From: Flavobacteriales bacterium UBA1494
GTDB lineage: Bacteria > Bacteroidota > Bacteroidia > Flavobacteriales_E > Vicingaceae
Direction of reading: 5' to 3'
Assembly: GCA_905182175.1 (NCBI GenBank)
Contig: CAJJAT010000001.1
Location: 62,001 to 126,000, forward strand
DNA length: 64,000 nucleotides
Part shown: piece by piece, positions 45,558 through 55,539 of the stretch
How positions within the stretch are numbered: the stretch's first letter is position 1
How the letters are laid out: each line of letters opens with the position of its first letter
Made by a program: the position numbers and the translations under genes
The notes under the pieces: model-generated
The model's database searches: none
Seen by the model: only the letters and a program-made list of their open reading frames with translations
What the model was told of the DNA's origin: nothing

Positions 45558-48500
45558 ATGCAACATTTTAGAGCGCTGTATTTGTTGATCATAGGACTTG
45601 TTTTTTTTTCAAGTTGCTATTTCTTTCCATCTTGGTTCCAACTTTCGGAGTTCAAAACTGCTCAAAAAATACAGAAAGTTGTTTTTGATTTTGAACGGCA
45701 AGCAGAAGCGGAGCTAGAGCGTTTACACCAAACCTTCAACCGTGGAGCGAAATTCAATCCCGATTTCGACTTCAATAAAAAAGAGAAATCTTTTTTAATT
45801 TTTGAAGATGACAGTCTCGTTTTTTGGACAGATGACCAATCAAGCTTTAGCTTCGAGAAATTAAAATCCGACAAGTATGGATTGCAAGCATCGAATGCGA
45901 TTTACTTTAAAACTAAAATCACTAGAGGAAGTAAAAGTTACTATTGCCTTAACTTACTACAATATAAATACCCAATTAGCAATCAATTTTTAATAAATAG
46001 ATTTTCTAAAATACTAGAAATAGGGTCATTAAGTGAAATATCACTCTCTTCAGGAGATATTCCAATTGTAACTCAATCAAAGGATGTAGCGTTTTACATC
46101 AACTACAAAGAAAACTCAACTTCAACTACTGTCCGTATCTTTTTCTATTTCCTGCTACTTGTTAGTTTTTATTTCATCTTGTATTTGTTTCCTACATTAT
46201 TTCAAAAACACAAAACTTCTTTATCCATAAGCCTGGCGATACTTCTAAGAGTATGGCTCTTCTTCTTCTTGGCCCCGGTTTTTCGTGAGACTCCCCTATT
46301 TCAATCGCAGTGGTTTGCAATTAATGCATTTCTTCCCTCCTTAGGAGACCTGCTTCTGCATGTATTATTACTTCTTTATGTTACTTATCAATTCACAAGT
46401 ATCTTAAGGTCAAATAAAATTGTTGCGCTAACCTTTGTCTTCTCTGTTTTCAATAGCGTGCTCGCAATTTCTATTATTTGGTTAATCAACGAAAGCATTC
46501 AATCGTCTATCATCAATTTTAATTTCAACAATTTATTTGACCTAAACTACCTAAGTTTTATTGCTTTCTCAATATTCTCCTTACTACTTATCTGCAACTT
46601 TATTTTGTATGATTTAACCTTTTTACTGGCTCAAAGAACCTTTAAGAAAAGAGCATACACTCTATTTACTTTCTTCTATCTATCTGCATATGCAATAACC
46701 TGTATTTTATCGGAAAGTAATGCCTTAGAATATTACTGGGGTATTCCATTTATTGTTTTCTTTTCTCAAAACGGAACAAATACAAAAAAGCCTAATATTT
46801 TAGCGGTCATATTTTTAATTATTTACAGCAGCGCAGTAATTGCTTTTACTTTAAATAATTCAATAGAAGAACGAAAACAGTCACAACAAATACACATTGC
46901 CGAGCGCCTTGCAGAAGAGCGAGATCCGGTTGCTGAGTACCTTTTCAATGATGTCTTAAATAACTTACTGAAAGACGAATACATTAAAAATACAAGTTCA
47001 AGTTATTGGGAAAATAAAGAAGAAGTTGATGCCTATTTATTGAAAGAGTACTTTAACGGGTATTGGGATAAGTACCAAATCAACTTTGTTTTATGTGACG
47101 CTGATGATAACCTAGCTGTTAATGGGCAAGAGACAGATTGTTGGTCATATTTTGACCGTAAAATTCGATTAGAAGGAAGCAGAATTAGCTCTTCAAACCT
47201 TTTTCAATTAAACAACTACGCCGGGAGGATTGACTACCTCGGAGAAATTCCAATACTCCGAGACAGTATTTCTAAGAGACTAATTATTGAATTTAGCTCT
47301 ATTTACCTGAATGAAAATGAAGGGTATCCAGAACTGCTGTTGGATGAAAAAACCAAATCTAGTTCATTGTCTTTAGACAACTACTCGTTTGCCGTCTACA
47401 ATCAAAAGAAGATCGTATTCAAAACAGGCACTTACAATTACTCTTCCCTTTTAAAAATAAGCGAATTAGGCGACCAAAGTTTTTATCAATACAGAACAGC
47501 TGATGATCAACATCTAGCGTACAAAAAAGACGAAAATGTGACTTTATTACTCAGTAGAAATCTATATGGAGTATATGACTTTTTAACATCGCTCGCTTAC
47601 TTATTAGTCATTGTTAGCTGCTACTTGTCTGTTGCATCACTTTTATTAAAATGGTTCCCATTTGCCACAAAGCTTAGTATTTACGATTTCTCTACTAAAA
47701 TTCAACTCTTTTTAGTTGGATCCTTACTTTCTTCATTGATTTTATTAGCATGGGGAACAACCTACTACATCAAACAACAATACAAATCGAAAAACGAAAC
47801 CACACTTCAAGAAAAAATTCGGTCAGTAAACATAGAGTTGGAGTCTAAAGTAGGTTCCGAGGAATTTTTAGCACCTGAACTAATAGACTATATTCAAAGA
47901 TATTTAATCAAATTTTCGAATGTATTCTATTCTGATATTAATCTTTATACCTTGGAAGGTCGGCTTTATACAACTTCAAGACCAGAGTTATTTGAAAAGG
48001 GTATTAAAAGTCAACGAATGAACCCTCAGGCGCTTTTTGCTTTAGAAGAAGACCACATGACACAATGGGTTCAAGAGGAAATAATTGGAGAGCTAAGCTA
48101 CCTTTCAGCATACATCCCCTTTAAAAACTTCGACAACGAAGTAATTGGTTATTTAAATCTGCCTTACTTCGCCAAACAAGGCGCTTTAGAAAAAGAAATA
48201 TCAAACTTTTTGGTGTCTACATTAAATATTTACGTCGGAATTTTTGTGCTTGCCCTATTAATTTCAGTTTTGTTAATCAACCAATTATCGAAGCCTTTAT
48301 TATTAATTCGTCAACAAATAGCGAAATTAAAATTGGGGTCAAATATTGAATTAATAGAGTGGAATAGTAAAGACGAAATTGGGGCCTTAGTTCAAGAGTA
48401 TAACAGAATTGCAATTGAATTAAACGAGAGTGCTGAAGAATTGGCAAAAACAGAACGGGAAGTTGCATGGCGAGAAATGGCAAAACAAGTTGCTCATGAA

Positions 48501-49121
48501 ATAAAGAACCCACTAACTCCAATGAAATTAAGCATTCAACATTTACAACAATCGGCGGCAGTAAATAGCGAAAATTTAGAAGAACGAATTAAACGAACAG
48601 CGGATATACTCATCGAGCAAATTGAAACCTTAAGTAACATTGCAACTGCATTTTCATCGTTTGCTAAATTGCCAAGTAAAAAGCTACAAAAACTAGACTT
48701 ACTTGCTATTTTGCGCAATGCCGTAGATTTGTACTCACACTCCCTTTCAGTAAAACTTAAGATTTCAAGTAATTTAGAAAAAGCCGAGGTAATAGGTGAT
48801 AAAGATCAACTTTTACGAGTGTTTAACAACGTTATAAAAAACGCAGTTCAAGCAACGGAAGACATTGAGAAGTCAAAAATTGAAGTATCTATTGAAACGT
48901 CAAGCCTTGTGTTCTTAATTGATATTTATGACAACGGCATTGGAATTGACAAAGAGCAAGCTGATCGAATTTTCGAACCCAACTTTACTACTAAATCTTC
49001 AGGCACAGGTTTAGGTCTTGCTATGACTAAAAGCATCATAGATCATATGAATGGAACAATCTCATTCACTTCTGTAGATAAAGAAGGGACAACTTTCCAC
49101 ATTGAACTACCAAAAGCCTAA
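45558..49121 (+). CDS. Large multi-membrane-span NtrY-like sensor histidine kinase
   Basis: A 1187-residue kinase. An N-terminal helix (5-24) precedes a first extracytoplasmic domain (25-190). A block of about seven helices (195-440), a second extracytoplasmic region (445-680), two more helices (about 675-735), a third Cache-like domain (745-880) and a last helix (895-915) lead into HAMP (about 915-965). HisKA has its phospho-acceptor His980 in VAHEIKNPLTP. The HATPase has NVIKNAVQATED, DNGIGID and SSGTGLGLAM. The HEIKNPLTP box is typical of NtrY. No response regulator is adjacent. The number of sensor regions is unusually high. Confidence 0.88.
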   Translation: MQHFRALYLLIIGLVFFSSCYFFPSWFQLSEFKTAQKIQKVVFDFERQAEAELERLHQTFNRGAKFNPDFDFNKKEKSFLIFEDDSLVFWTDDQSSFSFEKLKSDKYGLQASNAIYFKTKITRGSKSYYCLNLLQYKYPISNQFLINRFSKILEIGSLSEISLSSGDIPIVTQSKDVAFYINYKENSTSTTVRIFFYFLLLVSFYFILYLFPTLFQKHKTSLSISLAILLRVWLFFFLAPVFRETPLFQSQWFAINAFLPSLGDLLLHVLLLLYVTYQFTSILRSNKIVALTFVFSVFNSVLAISIIWLINESIQSSIINFNFNNLFDLNYLSFIAFSIFSLLLICNFILYDLTFLLAQRTFKKRAYTLFTFFYLSAYAITCILSESNALEYYWGIPFIVFFSQNGTNTKKPNILAVIFLIIYSSAVIAFTLNNSIEERKQSQQIHIAERLAEERDPVAEYLFNDVLNNLLKDEYIKNTSSSYWENKEEVDAYLLKEYFNGYWDKYQINFVLCDADDNLAVNGQETDCWSYFDRKIRLEGSRISSSNLFQLNNYAGRIDYLGEIPILRDSISKRLIIEFSSIYLNENEGYPELLLDEKTKSSSLSLDNYSFAVYNQKKIVFKTGTYNYSSLLKISELGDQSFYQYRTADDQHLAYKKDENVTLLLSRNLYGVYDFLTSLAYLLVIVSCYLSVASLLLKWFPFATKLSIYDFSTKIQLFLVGSLLSSLILLAWGTTYYIKQQYKSKNETTLQEKIRSVNIELESKVGSEEFLAPELIDYIQRYLIKFSNVFYSDINLYTLEGRLYTTSRPELFEKGIKSQRMNPQALFALEEDHMTQWVQEEIIGELSYLSAYIPFKNFDNEVIGYLNLPYFAKQGALEKEISNFLVSTLNIYVGIFVLALLISVLLINQLSKPLLLIRQQIAKLKLGSNIELIEWNSKDEIGALVQEYNRIAIELNESAEELAKTEREVAWREMAKQVAHEIKNPLTPMKLSIQHLQQSAAVNSENLEERIKRTADILIEQIETLSNIATAFSSFAKLPSKKLQKLDLLAILRNAVDLYSHSLSVKLKISSNLEKAEVIGDKDQLLRVFNNVIKNAVQATEDIEKSKIEVSIETSSLVFLIDIYDNGIGIDKEQADRIFEPNFTTKSSGTGLGLAMTKSIIDHMNGTISFTSVDKEGTTFHIELPKA

Positions 49122-49130
49122 GATTTCGTT

Positions 49131-49138
49131 TATTTTTG
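49131..49138 (+). promoter_or_regulatory. Candidate -7 box (TATTTTTG) for the enoyl-CoA hydratase
   Basis: An exact TAnnTTTG lies 19 bp before the ATG at 49158. A TTG at 49102-49104 is 26 bp upstream, slightly longer than the usual spacer. Confidence 0.4.
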
Positions 49139-49157
49139 TTTTAAACTATAAAGAATT

Positions 49158-49934
49158 ATGTCCAACTTACTCATAGAAAATAAAGGAAATACACAAGTAA
49201 TTACCATAAACAGACCTTCAAAGCTAAATGCCTTAAACAAGGCTACTATCCAAGAATTGAGTGCGGCAGTTACCGCAGCTGACAAAGACTTGACAATAAA
49301 AGCTATTATTCTTACCGGTTCTGGTGAAAAGGCCTTTGTTGCAGGAGCTGATATTTCTGAGTTTAATACTTTTGAAGTTGAACAAGCCAAGGAGTTAGCT
49401 AAAATGGGACAAGATATTTTGTTTGACTTAATTGAAAAATGCGAGACACCAGTTATTGCTGCGATAAATGGATTTGCACTTGGCGGTGGGCTAGAATTAG
49501 CCATGAGTTGTCACATGAGGGTGGCTTCAAGTAACGCTAGAATGGGTTTACCTGAAGTTAGTTTAGGAGTTATTCCAGGTTACGGAGGCACTCAGCGCTT
49601 AGCGCAATTAGCCGGGAAAGGAAAAGCTTTTGAATTAATGTTTACAGCAGGCATGATTAAAGCTGAAGAGGCTTTGAGTTGCGGATTAGTAAACCATGTA
49701 GTAGAACAAGATCAATTGATAGAAAAGTGCTTGGAGATTTGTGAAAAAATGTCAAAAAACTCATCGGTTGCCATTGCTGCGGCAATAAGAGCTGTCAATG
49801 GAGGTTATAAGGACGGAGAGAATGGTTTTGAAACTGAAATTAACGAATTTGCAAAATGCTTTGCAACAGGAGATTTTAAAGAAGGGACAACAGCTTTCTT
49901 AGAAAAAAGAAAAGCCATTTTCCCAAATAACTAA
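49158..49934 (+). CDS. Enoyl-CoA hydratase/crotonase family
   Basis: A 258-residue crotonase that hydrates trans-2-enoyl-CoA in fatty acid or branched-chain degradation. The CoA-binding and oxyanion segments are AFVAGADISEF and NGFALGGGLELAM. Both catalytic glutamates are kept: the Glu in GGGLELA and the Glu in GLPEVSLGVIPGYGGTQRL. Retention of both favours a true hydratase over other crotonase reactions. The flippase gene follows after 34 bp and may share its transcript. Confidence 0.93.
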   Translation: MSNLLIENKGNTQVITINRPSKLNALNKATIQELSAAVTAADKDLTIKAIILTGSGEKAFVAGADISEFNTFEVEQAKELAKMGQDILFDLIEKCETPVIAAINGFALGGGLELAMSCHMRVASSNARMGLPEVSLGVIPGYGGTQRLAQLAGKGKAFELMFTAGMIKAEEALSCGLVNHVVEQDQLIEKCLEICEKMSKNSSVAIAAAIRAVNGGYKDGENGFETEINEFAKCFATGDFKEGTTAFLEKRKAIFPNN

Positions 49935-49968
49935 ATACCCCTTTGAACTACCTTAAACTATTTTTCAT

Positions 49969-51456
49969 TTGAAGGCGCTGCAAAAACTAGCAGGGCAAAC
50001 AGCAATCTATGGTCTGCCTAGTATTATCGGCAGACTGCTGAATTACTTGCTCGTTCCGTTACACACCGGAAAGTTTACCACTAGTGAATATGGTGAGATT
50101 GTAGAAATGTACTCTTACGTTGCATTTCTTGTTGTTCTGTTAACATACGGCATGGAAACTGCATATTTTAGATTTCAATCTAAAAGAGAAAGTGATCACA
50201 AAACAATTTTTAGCACTATTTTATTATCGCTTTTTAGTACCACGATACTATTTATTTCGCTGGCGACACTTTTTTCGAACGAAATTGCCTCTTTCTTAGA
50301 ATATCCCGATAACTCAGAATACGTTGTTTGGTTTGCCTATATAGTGGGTTTAGATGCTATTTCATCTATTCCTATGGCGAGATTACGAATTGAGAACAAA
50401 GCTTTTCGTTTTGCAGCCGTAAACATGGCCAACATTCTCATTAATATTGGGTTAAATGTATTTTGGATTGGCTATTGTCTTCCTGCCTACAACGCAGGGG
50501 AATCAAACTTTATTTTAAATACTTTTTACTCCCCAAACATTGGAATAGGCTACGTTTTTATATCAAACCTTTTTGCAACGGTTGTAAAATTTTTATTGCT
50601 TTCGCCTTCTCTTTTAAAAGTCAATTTTTCATTCAGCAAATCCATTTTAAAAGATATGCTTGTATACGGAGGTCCTCTGTTAATAGCTTCAATTGCAATT
50701 ATTATAAACGAGACTTCCGATAAAATATTATTAAAATGGATGCTGTTAGATGATTATGGGCTTTACAATGCAAAGGCACAAGTCGGTATTTATGGCGGCG
50801 TTTACAAACTTTCTATCATCATTTCCTTGTTCATTCAAGCATTTCGCTATGCAGCTGAACCTTTCTTCTTTTCACAAGAGAAAGAAAAAGATTCGAGGGA
50901 TACCTACGCACTTATCATGAAGTATTTTGTAATTGTGTGTTCCATTATTTTTTTAGGAGTAATGCTTTACTTGGATCAACTCAAACATTTTGTAAACAAC
51001 GAGGCCTATTGGGAGGGGTTACATATCGTTCCAATATTATTGTTTGCCAATATATTTTTAGGAATATTTTACAACCTTTCCATTTGGTATAAATTAAACG
51101 GTAAAACCAAGTACGGCGCATACATCGCACTAATTGGCGCTGCTATTACAATTGTCTTGAATTTAATTCTAATTCCAAAAATAGGTTACACCGGTTCTGC
51201 CTGGGCTACTTTGGCGTGTTACAGCAGCATGGCAATCATTTCTTACCTACTTGGCCAAAGGCATTTTAAAATAAACTATTCATTAAAATCAATCTTCTTT
51301 TATTTGGGCTTGGCATTTGTTTTTTATTGGGCTTCCACTCTTTTAAATCTACAAGAAGAATCTATTTTCAAGTTTAGCATTAATAGCTTCATATTCATCA
51401 CTTTCCTTTTCATAATTTTCGTTTTAGAAAAACCTAAAAAAGGCCTAATTTCGTAG
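49969..51456 (+). CDS. Polysaccharide flippase (MATE/MVF superfamily, Wzx-like)
   Basis: A 495-residue integral membrane protein with about 14 helices; TTG start at 49969. The N-terminus ([25 protein letters not shown]) and the block [17 protein letters not shown] are typical of oligosaccharide flippases that move lipid-linked sugars across the inner membrane. It heads a tight run: dut starts 22 bp after its stop, then a nucleotidyltransferase and envelope lipoproteins. This run is conserved in many Bacteroidota as far as I recall, which suggests an envelope role. Confidence 0.88.
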   Translation: MKALQKLAGQTAIYGLPSIIGRLLNYLLVPLHTGKFTTSEYGEIVEMYSYVAFLVVLLTYGMETAYFRFQSKRESDHKTIFSTILLSLFSTTILFISLATLFSNEIASFLEYPDNSEYVVWFAYIVGLDAISSIPMARLRIENKAFRFAAVNMANILINIGLNVFWIGYCLPAYNAGESNFILNTFYSPNIGIGYVFISNLFATVVKFLLLSPSLLKVNFSFSKSILKDMLVYGGPLLIASIAIIINETSDKILLKWMLLDDYGLYNAKAQVGIYGGVYKLSIIISLFIQAFRYAAEPFFFSQEKEKDSRDTYALIMKYFVIVCSIIFLGVMLYLDQLKHFVNNEAYWEGLHIVPILLFANIFLGIFYNLSIWYKLNGKTKYGAYIALIGAAITIVLNLILIPKIGYTGSAWATLACYSSMAIISYLLGQRHFKINYSLKSIFFYLGLAFVFYWASTLLNLQEESIFKFSINSFIFITFLFIIFVLEKPKKGLIS

Positions 51457-51478
51457 ATTGCAATACAATTTTATCTAC

Positions 51479-51913
51479 ATGAAAATTAGAATTATAACCC
51501 AATCACAGCACGAGCTTCCAACTTACGGAAGCAAAGCTTCTGCAGGTGTTGACTTACGAGCTAATATTGAAAAATCTATTCGTGTTGGTTCACTGGAGAA
51601 AGTAGTTGTTCCAACCGGTCTTTTTATTGAAATTCCAATTGGTTATGAGGCGCAAGTTAGACCAAGAAGCGGCCTTGCCTTTAAACACGGAATCACAGTA
51701 TTAAATTCCCCAGGTACAATTGATGCAGATTATCGTGGCGAAATTAAAGTGATTTTGGTGAACCTGTCAAAGGACACTTTTGTAATTGAAAATGGAGAAC
51801 GAATAGCTCAGATGGTTATTGCAGCTCATGAGCAAGCCGAATGGATTGAAGTTGAACGCTTAGACGAAACAGAGCGAGGAGCAGGTGGATTTGGCTCTAC
51901 CGGAGTGAAATAA
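51479..51913 (+). CDS. dut: Deoxyuridine 5'-triphosphate nucleotidohydrolase (dUTPase)
   Basis: A 144-residue trimeric dUTPase that hydrolyses dUTP to dUMP and pyrophosphate. All five motifs are present: [42 protein letters not shown] and the C-terminal [10 protein letters not shown] that closes the active site. ATG 51479 is chosen because relatives begin MKIRIITQS; an earlier in-frame codon at 51458 adds seven residues. Confidence 0.96.
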   Translation: MKIRIITQSQHELPTYGSKASAGVDLRANIEKSIRVGSLEKVVVPTGLFIEIPIGYEAQVRPRSGLAFKHGITVLNSPGTIDADYRGEIKVILVNLSKDTFVIENGERIAQMVIAAHEQAEWIEVERLDETERGAGGFGSTGVK

Positions 51914-51991
51914 TTCTATACTTGATTTAAAGTTAAGGTCAGTCTTACCGTTTAGTAAGATTGATGAATAAAAATATTGATACATTAAAAG

Positions 51992-52990
51992 ATGAAAATT
52001 ATAGTACCAATGGCCGGCCGAGGTAGCCGATTACGACCACATACATTAACAGTTCCAAAACCATTAATTCCTGTAGCAGGAAAACCAATTGTACAGCGAT
52101 TGGTGGAAGATATTGCCGGTGTTTGCGACGAACCAATTGAAGAAATAGGATTCATTGTTGGTGACTTTGGTCCTGAAGTAGAGAAACATTTAATTGAAGT
52201 TGCCGAAAGTTTAGGTGCAAAAGGAAACATTTACCACCAAGAAGAAGCATTGGGAACAGCACATGCAATTCTTTGTGCCAAAGAAATGATGGGTGGCAAA
52301 ACCATCGTTGCGTTTGCAGATACTTTGTTTAGGGCTGACTTTAAATTAGATGAATCTAAGGATGGAATAATTTGGGTACAACAAGTTGCTGACCCAAATG
52401 CTTTTGGAGTAGTTAAATTAGACAAAGACAACAACATAACTGATTTCATTGAAAAGCCAAAAGTGTTTGTTTCTGACTTAGCAATTATTGGTATTTACTA
52501 CTTTAAAGATGGCGAATACCTCCGTGACAATCTACAATACCTGATCGATAATAAGATTATGGACAAAGGCGAATATCAGATTACAGATGCTTTAGAGAGA
52601 ATGAAAGCTGAAGGAACGAAGTTTGCTCCTGGACAAGTTATTGAATGGCTGGACTGCGGTAATAAAAATGCAACCGTTAATACCAACCAAAGAGTGTTAG
52701 AATTCATTAAAGATCAAAAAATTGTAGCTGATTCAGTGAAACAAGAGAATGCAATTATTTTGGCACCTTGTTTTATTGGTGAGAATGTGACACTAAAAAA
52801 TTGCATAGTAGGGCCTCACGTTTCTGTTGGAGCAAATACAAGTATTGAAAATGCTGTTATTTCTAATTCTATCATTCAAAGTGACACTGAAATAAAGGGC
52901 TTAAATTTCACCAACTCTATGGTGGGAAATAAGGTAAAAATCAACAAGTCTGCCAAAGAAATAAGCATTGGCGACTACAACGAGCTTTAA
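51992..52990 (+). CDS. Sugar-phosphate nucleotidyltransferase (RmlA/GalU-like)
   Basis: A 332-residue enzyme that transfers a nucleotidyl group to a sugar-1-phosphate. The N-terminal signature is MAGRGSRLRPHTLTVPKPLIPVAGKP; catalytic-site blocks include ALGTAHAILC, VAFADTLF and FIEKP. Residues about 250-330 form a left-handed beta-helix tail (NCIVGPHVSVGANTSIENAV). This layout suits glucose-1-phosphate thymidylyl- or uridylyltransferase-like proteins, with exact sugar and base not decidable. It precedes the TPR lipoprotein, whose ATG lies 4 bp after its stop. Confidence 0.9.
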   Translation: MKIIVPMAGRGSRLRPHTLTVPKPLIPVAGKPIVQRLVEDIAGVCDEPIEEIGFIVGDFGPEVEKHLIEVAESLGAKGNIYHQEEALGTAHAILCAKEMMGGKTIVAFADTLFRADFKLDESKDGIIWVQQVADPNAFGVVKLDKDNNITDFIEKPKVFVSDLAIIGIYYFKDGEYLRDNLQYLIDNKIMDKGEYQITDALERMKAEGTKFAPGQVIEWLDCGNKNATVNTNQRVLEFIKDQKIVADSVKQENAIILAPCFIGENVTLKNCIVGPHVSVGANTSIENAVISNSIIQSDTEIKGLNFTNSMVGNKVKINKSAKEISIGDYNEL

Positions 52991-52994
52991 TTTG

Positions 52995-54725
52995 ATGCGA
53001 AAAACAATTCTTCCTCTTCTTATTTCTTTTGTAATCTGGAGTTGTTCTGGATCAAAAAACGCTACCCAATTACCAGATGATCAAGTCTCAGGAAAAGGAG
53101 AAAAGGCCACAGTAGCTTTTGGTAGAGTTTATGCAGATGGGGCGAAGGAAAAAATCCTTGGTAATTATGATGCTGCTCTGACGGAGTTTGAAAAGGCACT
53201 CGATTTAGACCCCAAAAGTGCTGCAGCAAATTATGAAATTGGCAACATATACTCTATACAAGAAAAAAATAATGAAGCACTAGAGCAATACAGAATTGCA
53301 GTGAAAATTGAACCAGATAATTATTGGTTTCAACTTTCTTTAGCAGCAATGTTAAAAGATCTAGGCCGGTCCAAAGAAGCCATTGAAAGGTTTCAAACCT
53401 TAGTTGACCAAGTGCCGAAACGAATAGAGCTAAAATACGAGTTAGCTCAGTTGATGTTGAATAACGACAGAAAATCTGACGGAATTGCTGTGATGAATCA
53501 AGTAGAAGAAGAACTGGGCGTTACAGAAGAAGTCTCATTCCTAAAAAAGAGAGTGTATTTATCGAATAATGATGTAGATAATGCTGCAAAGGAAATACAA
53601 AACTTAATAGATCAATACCCTGACGAATTAGCGTATTACGGAGTATTAGCCGATGTGTACTCGAGCAACGGTAGAAAGTCAGACGCAATGAGAATCTATA
53701 AGGAGATGCTTTTGTTAGATTCTAATAATTACAGATTGCAATACTCCTTAGCCGAATTTTATCGTCAAGAAGGAAATAAAACATTCTATAAAAAATATTT
53801 AGACAAGGCCTTTGCAAATTCGGAGATGAGTATTGACGATAAGATAAAGTACGTTTTAACATATTATCAAGTTGATAGCAGAAGTAAGATAGAGAAAAAA
53901 GAGGGAATTAGCTTTTGTAAAAAAATTACAACTGCTCACCCGGACAACGCCAAGGGATACGCCCTACTGGCTGACTTTCTATATTTTGACAATCAAACAA
54001 ATGAAGCAAAAAAATCTTACATCAGGACGTTAGAGCTAGACAGCAGTCGATTTCCCGTTTGGAATCAATTAATTTATATTTTCGCAGAAAAAAGTGATAC
54101 TGCTGAATTGGTAAATTACAGCAAAAGGGCTATCGATTTATTTCCGAACCAACCAACTGTCTACTTAACCTACGGGATTGGTTTAAGTCAACAAGGGAAT
54201 AACGAAGAAGCCATTGAATATTTAAAGTTGGGGAAAGGTTTGGTAATTGACAATCAATCTTTGAAAAGTCAATTTTACAGTTCATTAGGAGATTGCTACC
54301 ACAGCATTAAAGACAATGCAAATTCAGATAAAAACTACAACCAAGCACTTGAGTTGGATCCAAACAATGTGATAGTATTGAATAACTACAGTTACTATTT
54401 ATCTGTTCGGAATGAAAATTTAGCCATCGCCAAAACGATGTCTGCCAAATCAAATAACCTTGCCCCTAATCAGGCTTCTTTTCAAGATACATATGCTTGG
54501 ATTTTGTTTCAATTAAAGGAATACGATAATGCTTTAATTTGGATCGAAAAGGCAATTGAAAACTCCACTACCCCTAGCGGAGAAATACTAGAGCACAAAG
54601 GAGATATTTTATTCAAAAAAAATGATTTGACTGAAGCTGTCAAGTATTGGGAAAAAGCAAAGTTAAAGGGTGGAGCATCTTTAAAAATTGATAAAAAAAT
54701 AAATGACAAGACATATTATGAATAG
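52995..54725 (+). CDS. TPR-repeat lipoprotein
   Basis: A 576-residue lipoprotein starting at ATG 52995 (MRKTILPLLISFVIWSC, lipobox Cys17); an in-frame codon at 52968 overlaps the previous gene. Eight to ten tetratricopeptide repeats run from about residue 45 to the end (GNYDAALTEFEKALDLDPKSAAANYEIGNIY is the clearest, in two pieces; others include ALELDPNNVIVLNNYSYYL). They form a solenoid for protein binding, probably in the periplasm. Its last codons overlap the start of the DUF4292 gene. Confidence 0.9.
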   Translation: MRKTILPLLISFVIWSCSGSKNATQLPDDQVSGKGEKATVAFGRVYADGAKEKILGNYDAALTEFEKALDLDPKSAAANYEIGNIYSIQEKNNEALEQYRIAVKIEPDNYWFQLSLAAMLKDLGRSKEAIERFQTLVDQVPKRIELKYELAQLMLNNDRKSDGIAVMNQVEEELGVTEEVSFLKKRVYLSNNDVDNAAKEIQNLIDQYPDELAYYGVLADVYSSNGRKSDAMRIYKEMLLLDSNNYRLQYSLAEFYRQEGNKTFYKKYLDKAFANSEMSIDDKIKYVLTYYQVDSRSKIEKKEGISFCKKITTAHPDNAKGYALLADFLYFDNQTNEAKKSYIRTLELDSSRFPVWNQLIYIFAEKSDTAELVNYSKRAIDLFPNQPTVYLTYGIGLSQQGNNEEAIEYLKLGKGLVIDNQSLKSQFYSSLGDCYHSIKDNANSDKNYNQALELDPNNVIVLNNYSYYLSVRNENLAIAKTMSAKSNNLAPNQASFQDTYAWILFQLKEYDNALIWIEKAIENSTTPSGEILEHKGDILFKKNDLTEAVKYWEKAKLKGGASLKIDKKINDKTYYE

Positions 54726-55539
54726 TCGTTTAAAGCTAATACTGCCCATTATTGTTGTATTGTTTACTTCGGCCTGCAAGCTGCAGCACAAGGCAAAGAA
54801 GAAGGATTTACGGGTAAATAGAACGGAATACCTATTTGAGCAATTGGCTCAAAATGAGTTTAAGTTCCAACATTTAAGTTTGAAGGCAGCAGTTCAATTG
54901 TACCAAAAAGGGAGAAAAACCCCCTTTAAAGCAAACATTAGAATTAGGAAAGACAGCATAATTTGGGTGTCCATAACACCTGTATTGGGCATCGAAGTTG
55001 CTCGAATAATGATAACTACAGACTCTATAAAAGTGATTAATCGCCTTGAACGGAATTACTTTATTGGAGGTTATGACTATATAAATAAACGATTCAATAT
55101 CGATTTAGAATTTGCAACCATACAGTCTATATTGGTAGGTAACGCAATTGCTTTCGAGCAAAACGATAAATTGCAATTGTCTATAGATAAAGAAAAGTAC
55201 TACTTAGGTAATTTGAAAAAGAGAAAAGTAAAAAGGGCTGATGAGAAACCAGAACGTATAGAAAAACAAAAAGAGGAAGTGGTTAGTCTTTGGGTAGATC
55301 AAAACACGTTTAAAATTGCAAACTTCATCTTCTCTGATTTAACTGCAAATCGTTTTTTAACAGGAAGGTACGATGAATTTCTTGCAGTTGACGACCAATT
55401 TTTACCAAATGATTTAAAATTCGATTTTCAATCAGAAAAGCCAGCTAAAGTGAACTTGCAATATTCAAAGGTTTCATTGGAAGGTCCATTAAAATTCTCA
55501 TTCAATATTTCTTCAAAATATGAACAAGTCGTTTATTAA
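54718..55539 (+). CDS. DUF4292 lipoprotein
   Basis: A 273-residue lipoprotein, start ATG 54718 (MNSRLKLILPIIVVLFTSAC), overlapping the TPR gene stop by 8 bp. The mature part looks like a LolA/LolB-type beta-sheet (FQHLSLKAAVQLYQKG, IWVSITPVLGIEVARIMIT, DSIKVINRLERNYFIGG), as in the DUF4292 family. A charged insert (LKKRKVKRADEKPERIEKQKEE) sits in the middle. The family function is unknown; a lipid- or lipoprotein-carrier role is only suggested by the fold. The next gene begins 20 bp before its end. Confidence 0.82.
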   Translation: MNSRLKLILPIIVVLFTSACKLQHKAKKKDLRVNRTEYLFEQLAQNEFKFQHLSLKAAVQLYQKGRKTPFKANIRIRKDSIIWVSITPVLGIEVARIMITTDSIKVINRLERNYFIGGYDYINKRFNIDLEFATIQSILVGNAIAFEQNDKLQLSIDKEKYYLGNLKKRKVKRADEKPERIEKQKEEVVSLWVDQNTFKIANFIFSDLTANRFLTGRYDEFLAVDDQFLPNDLKFDFQSEKPAKVNLQYSKVSLEGPLKFSFNISSKYEQVVY

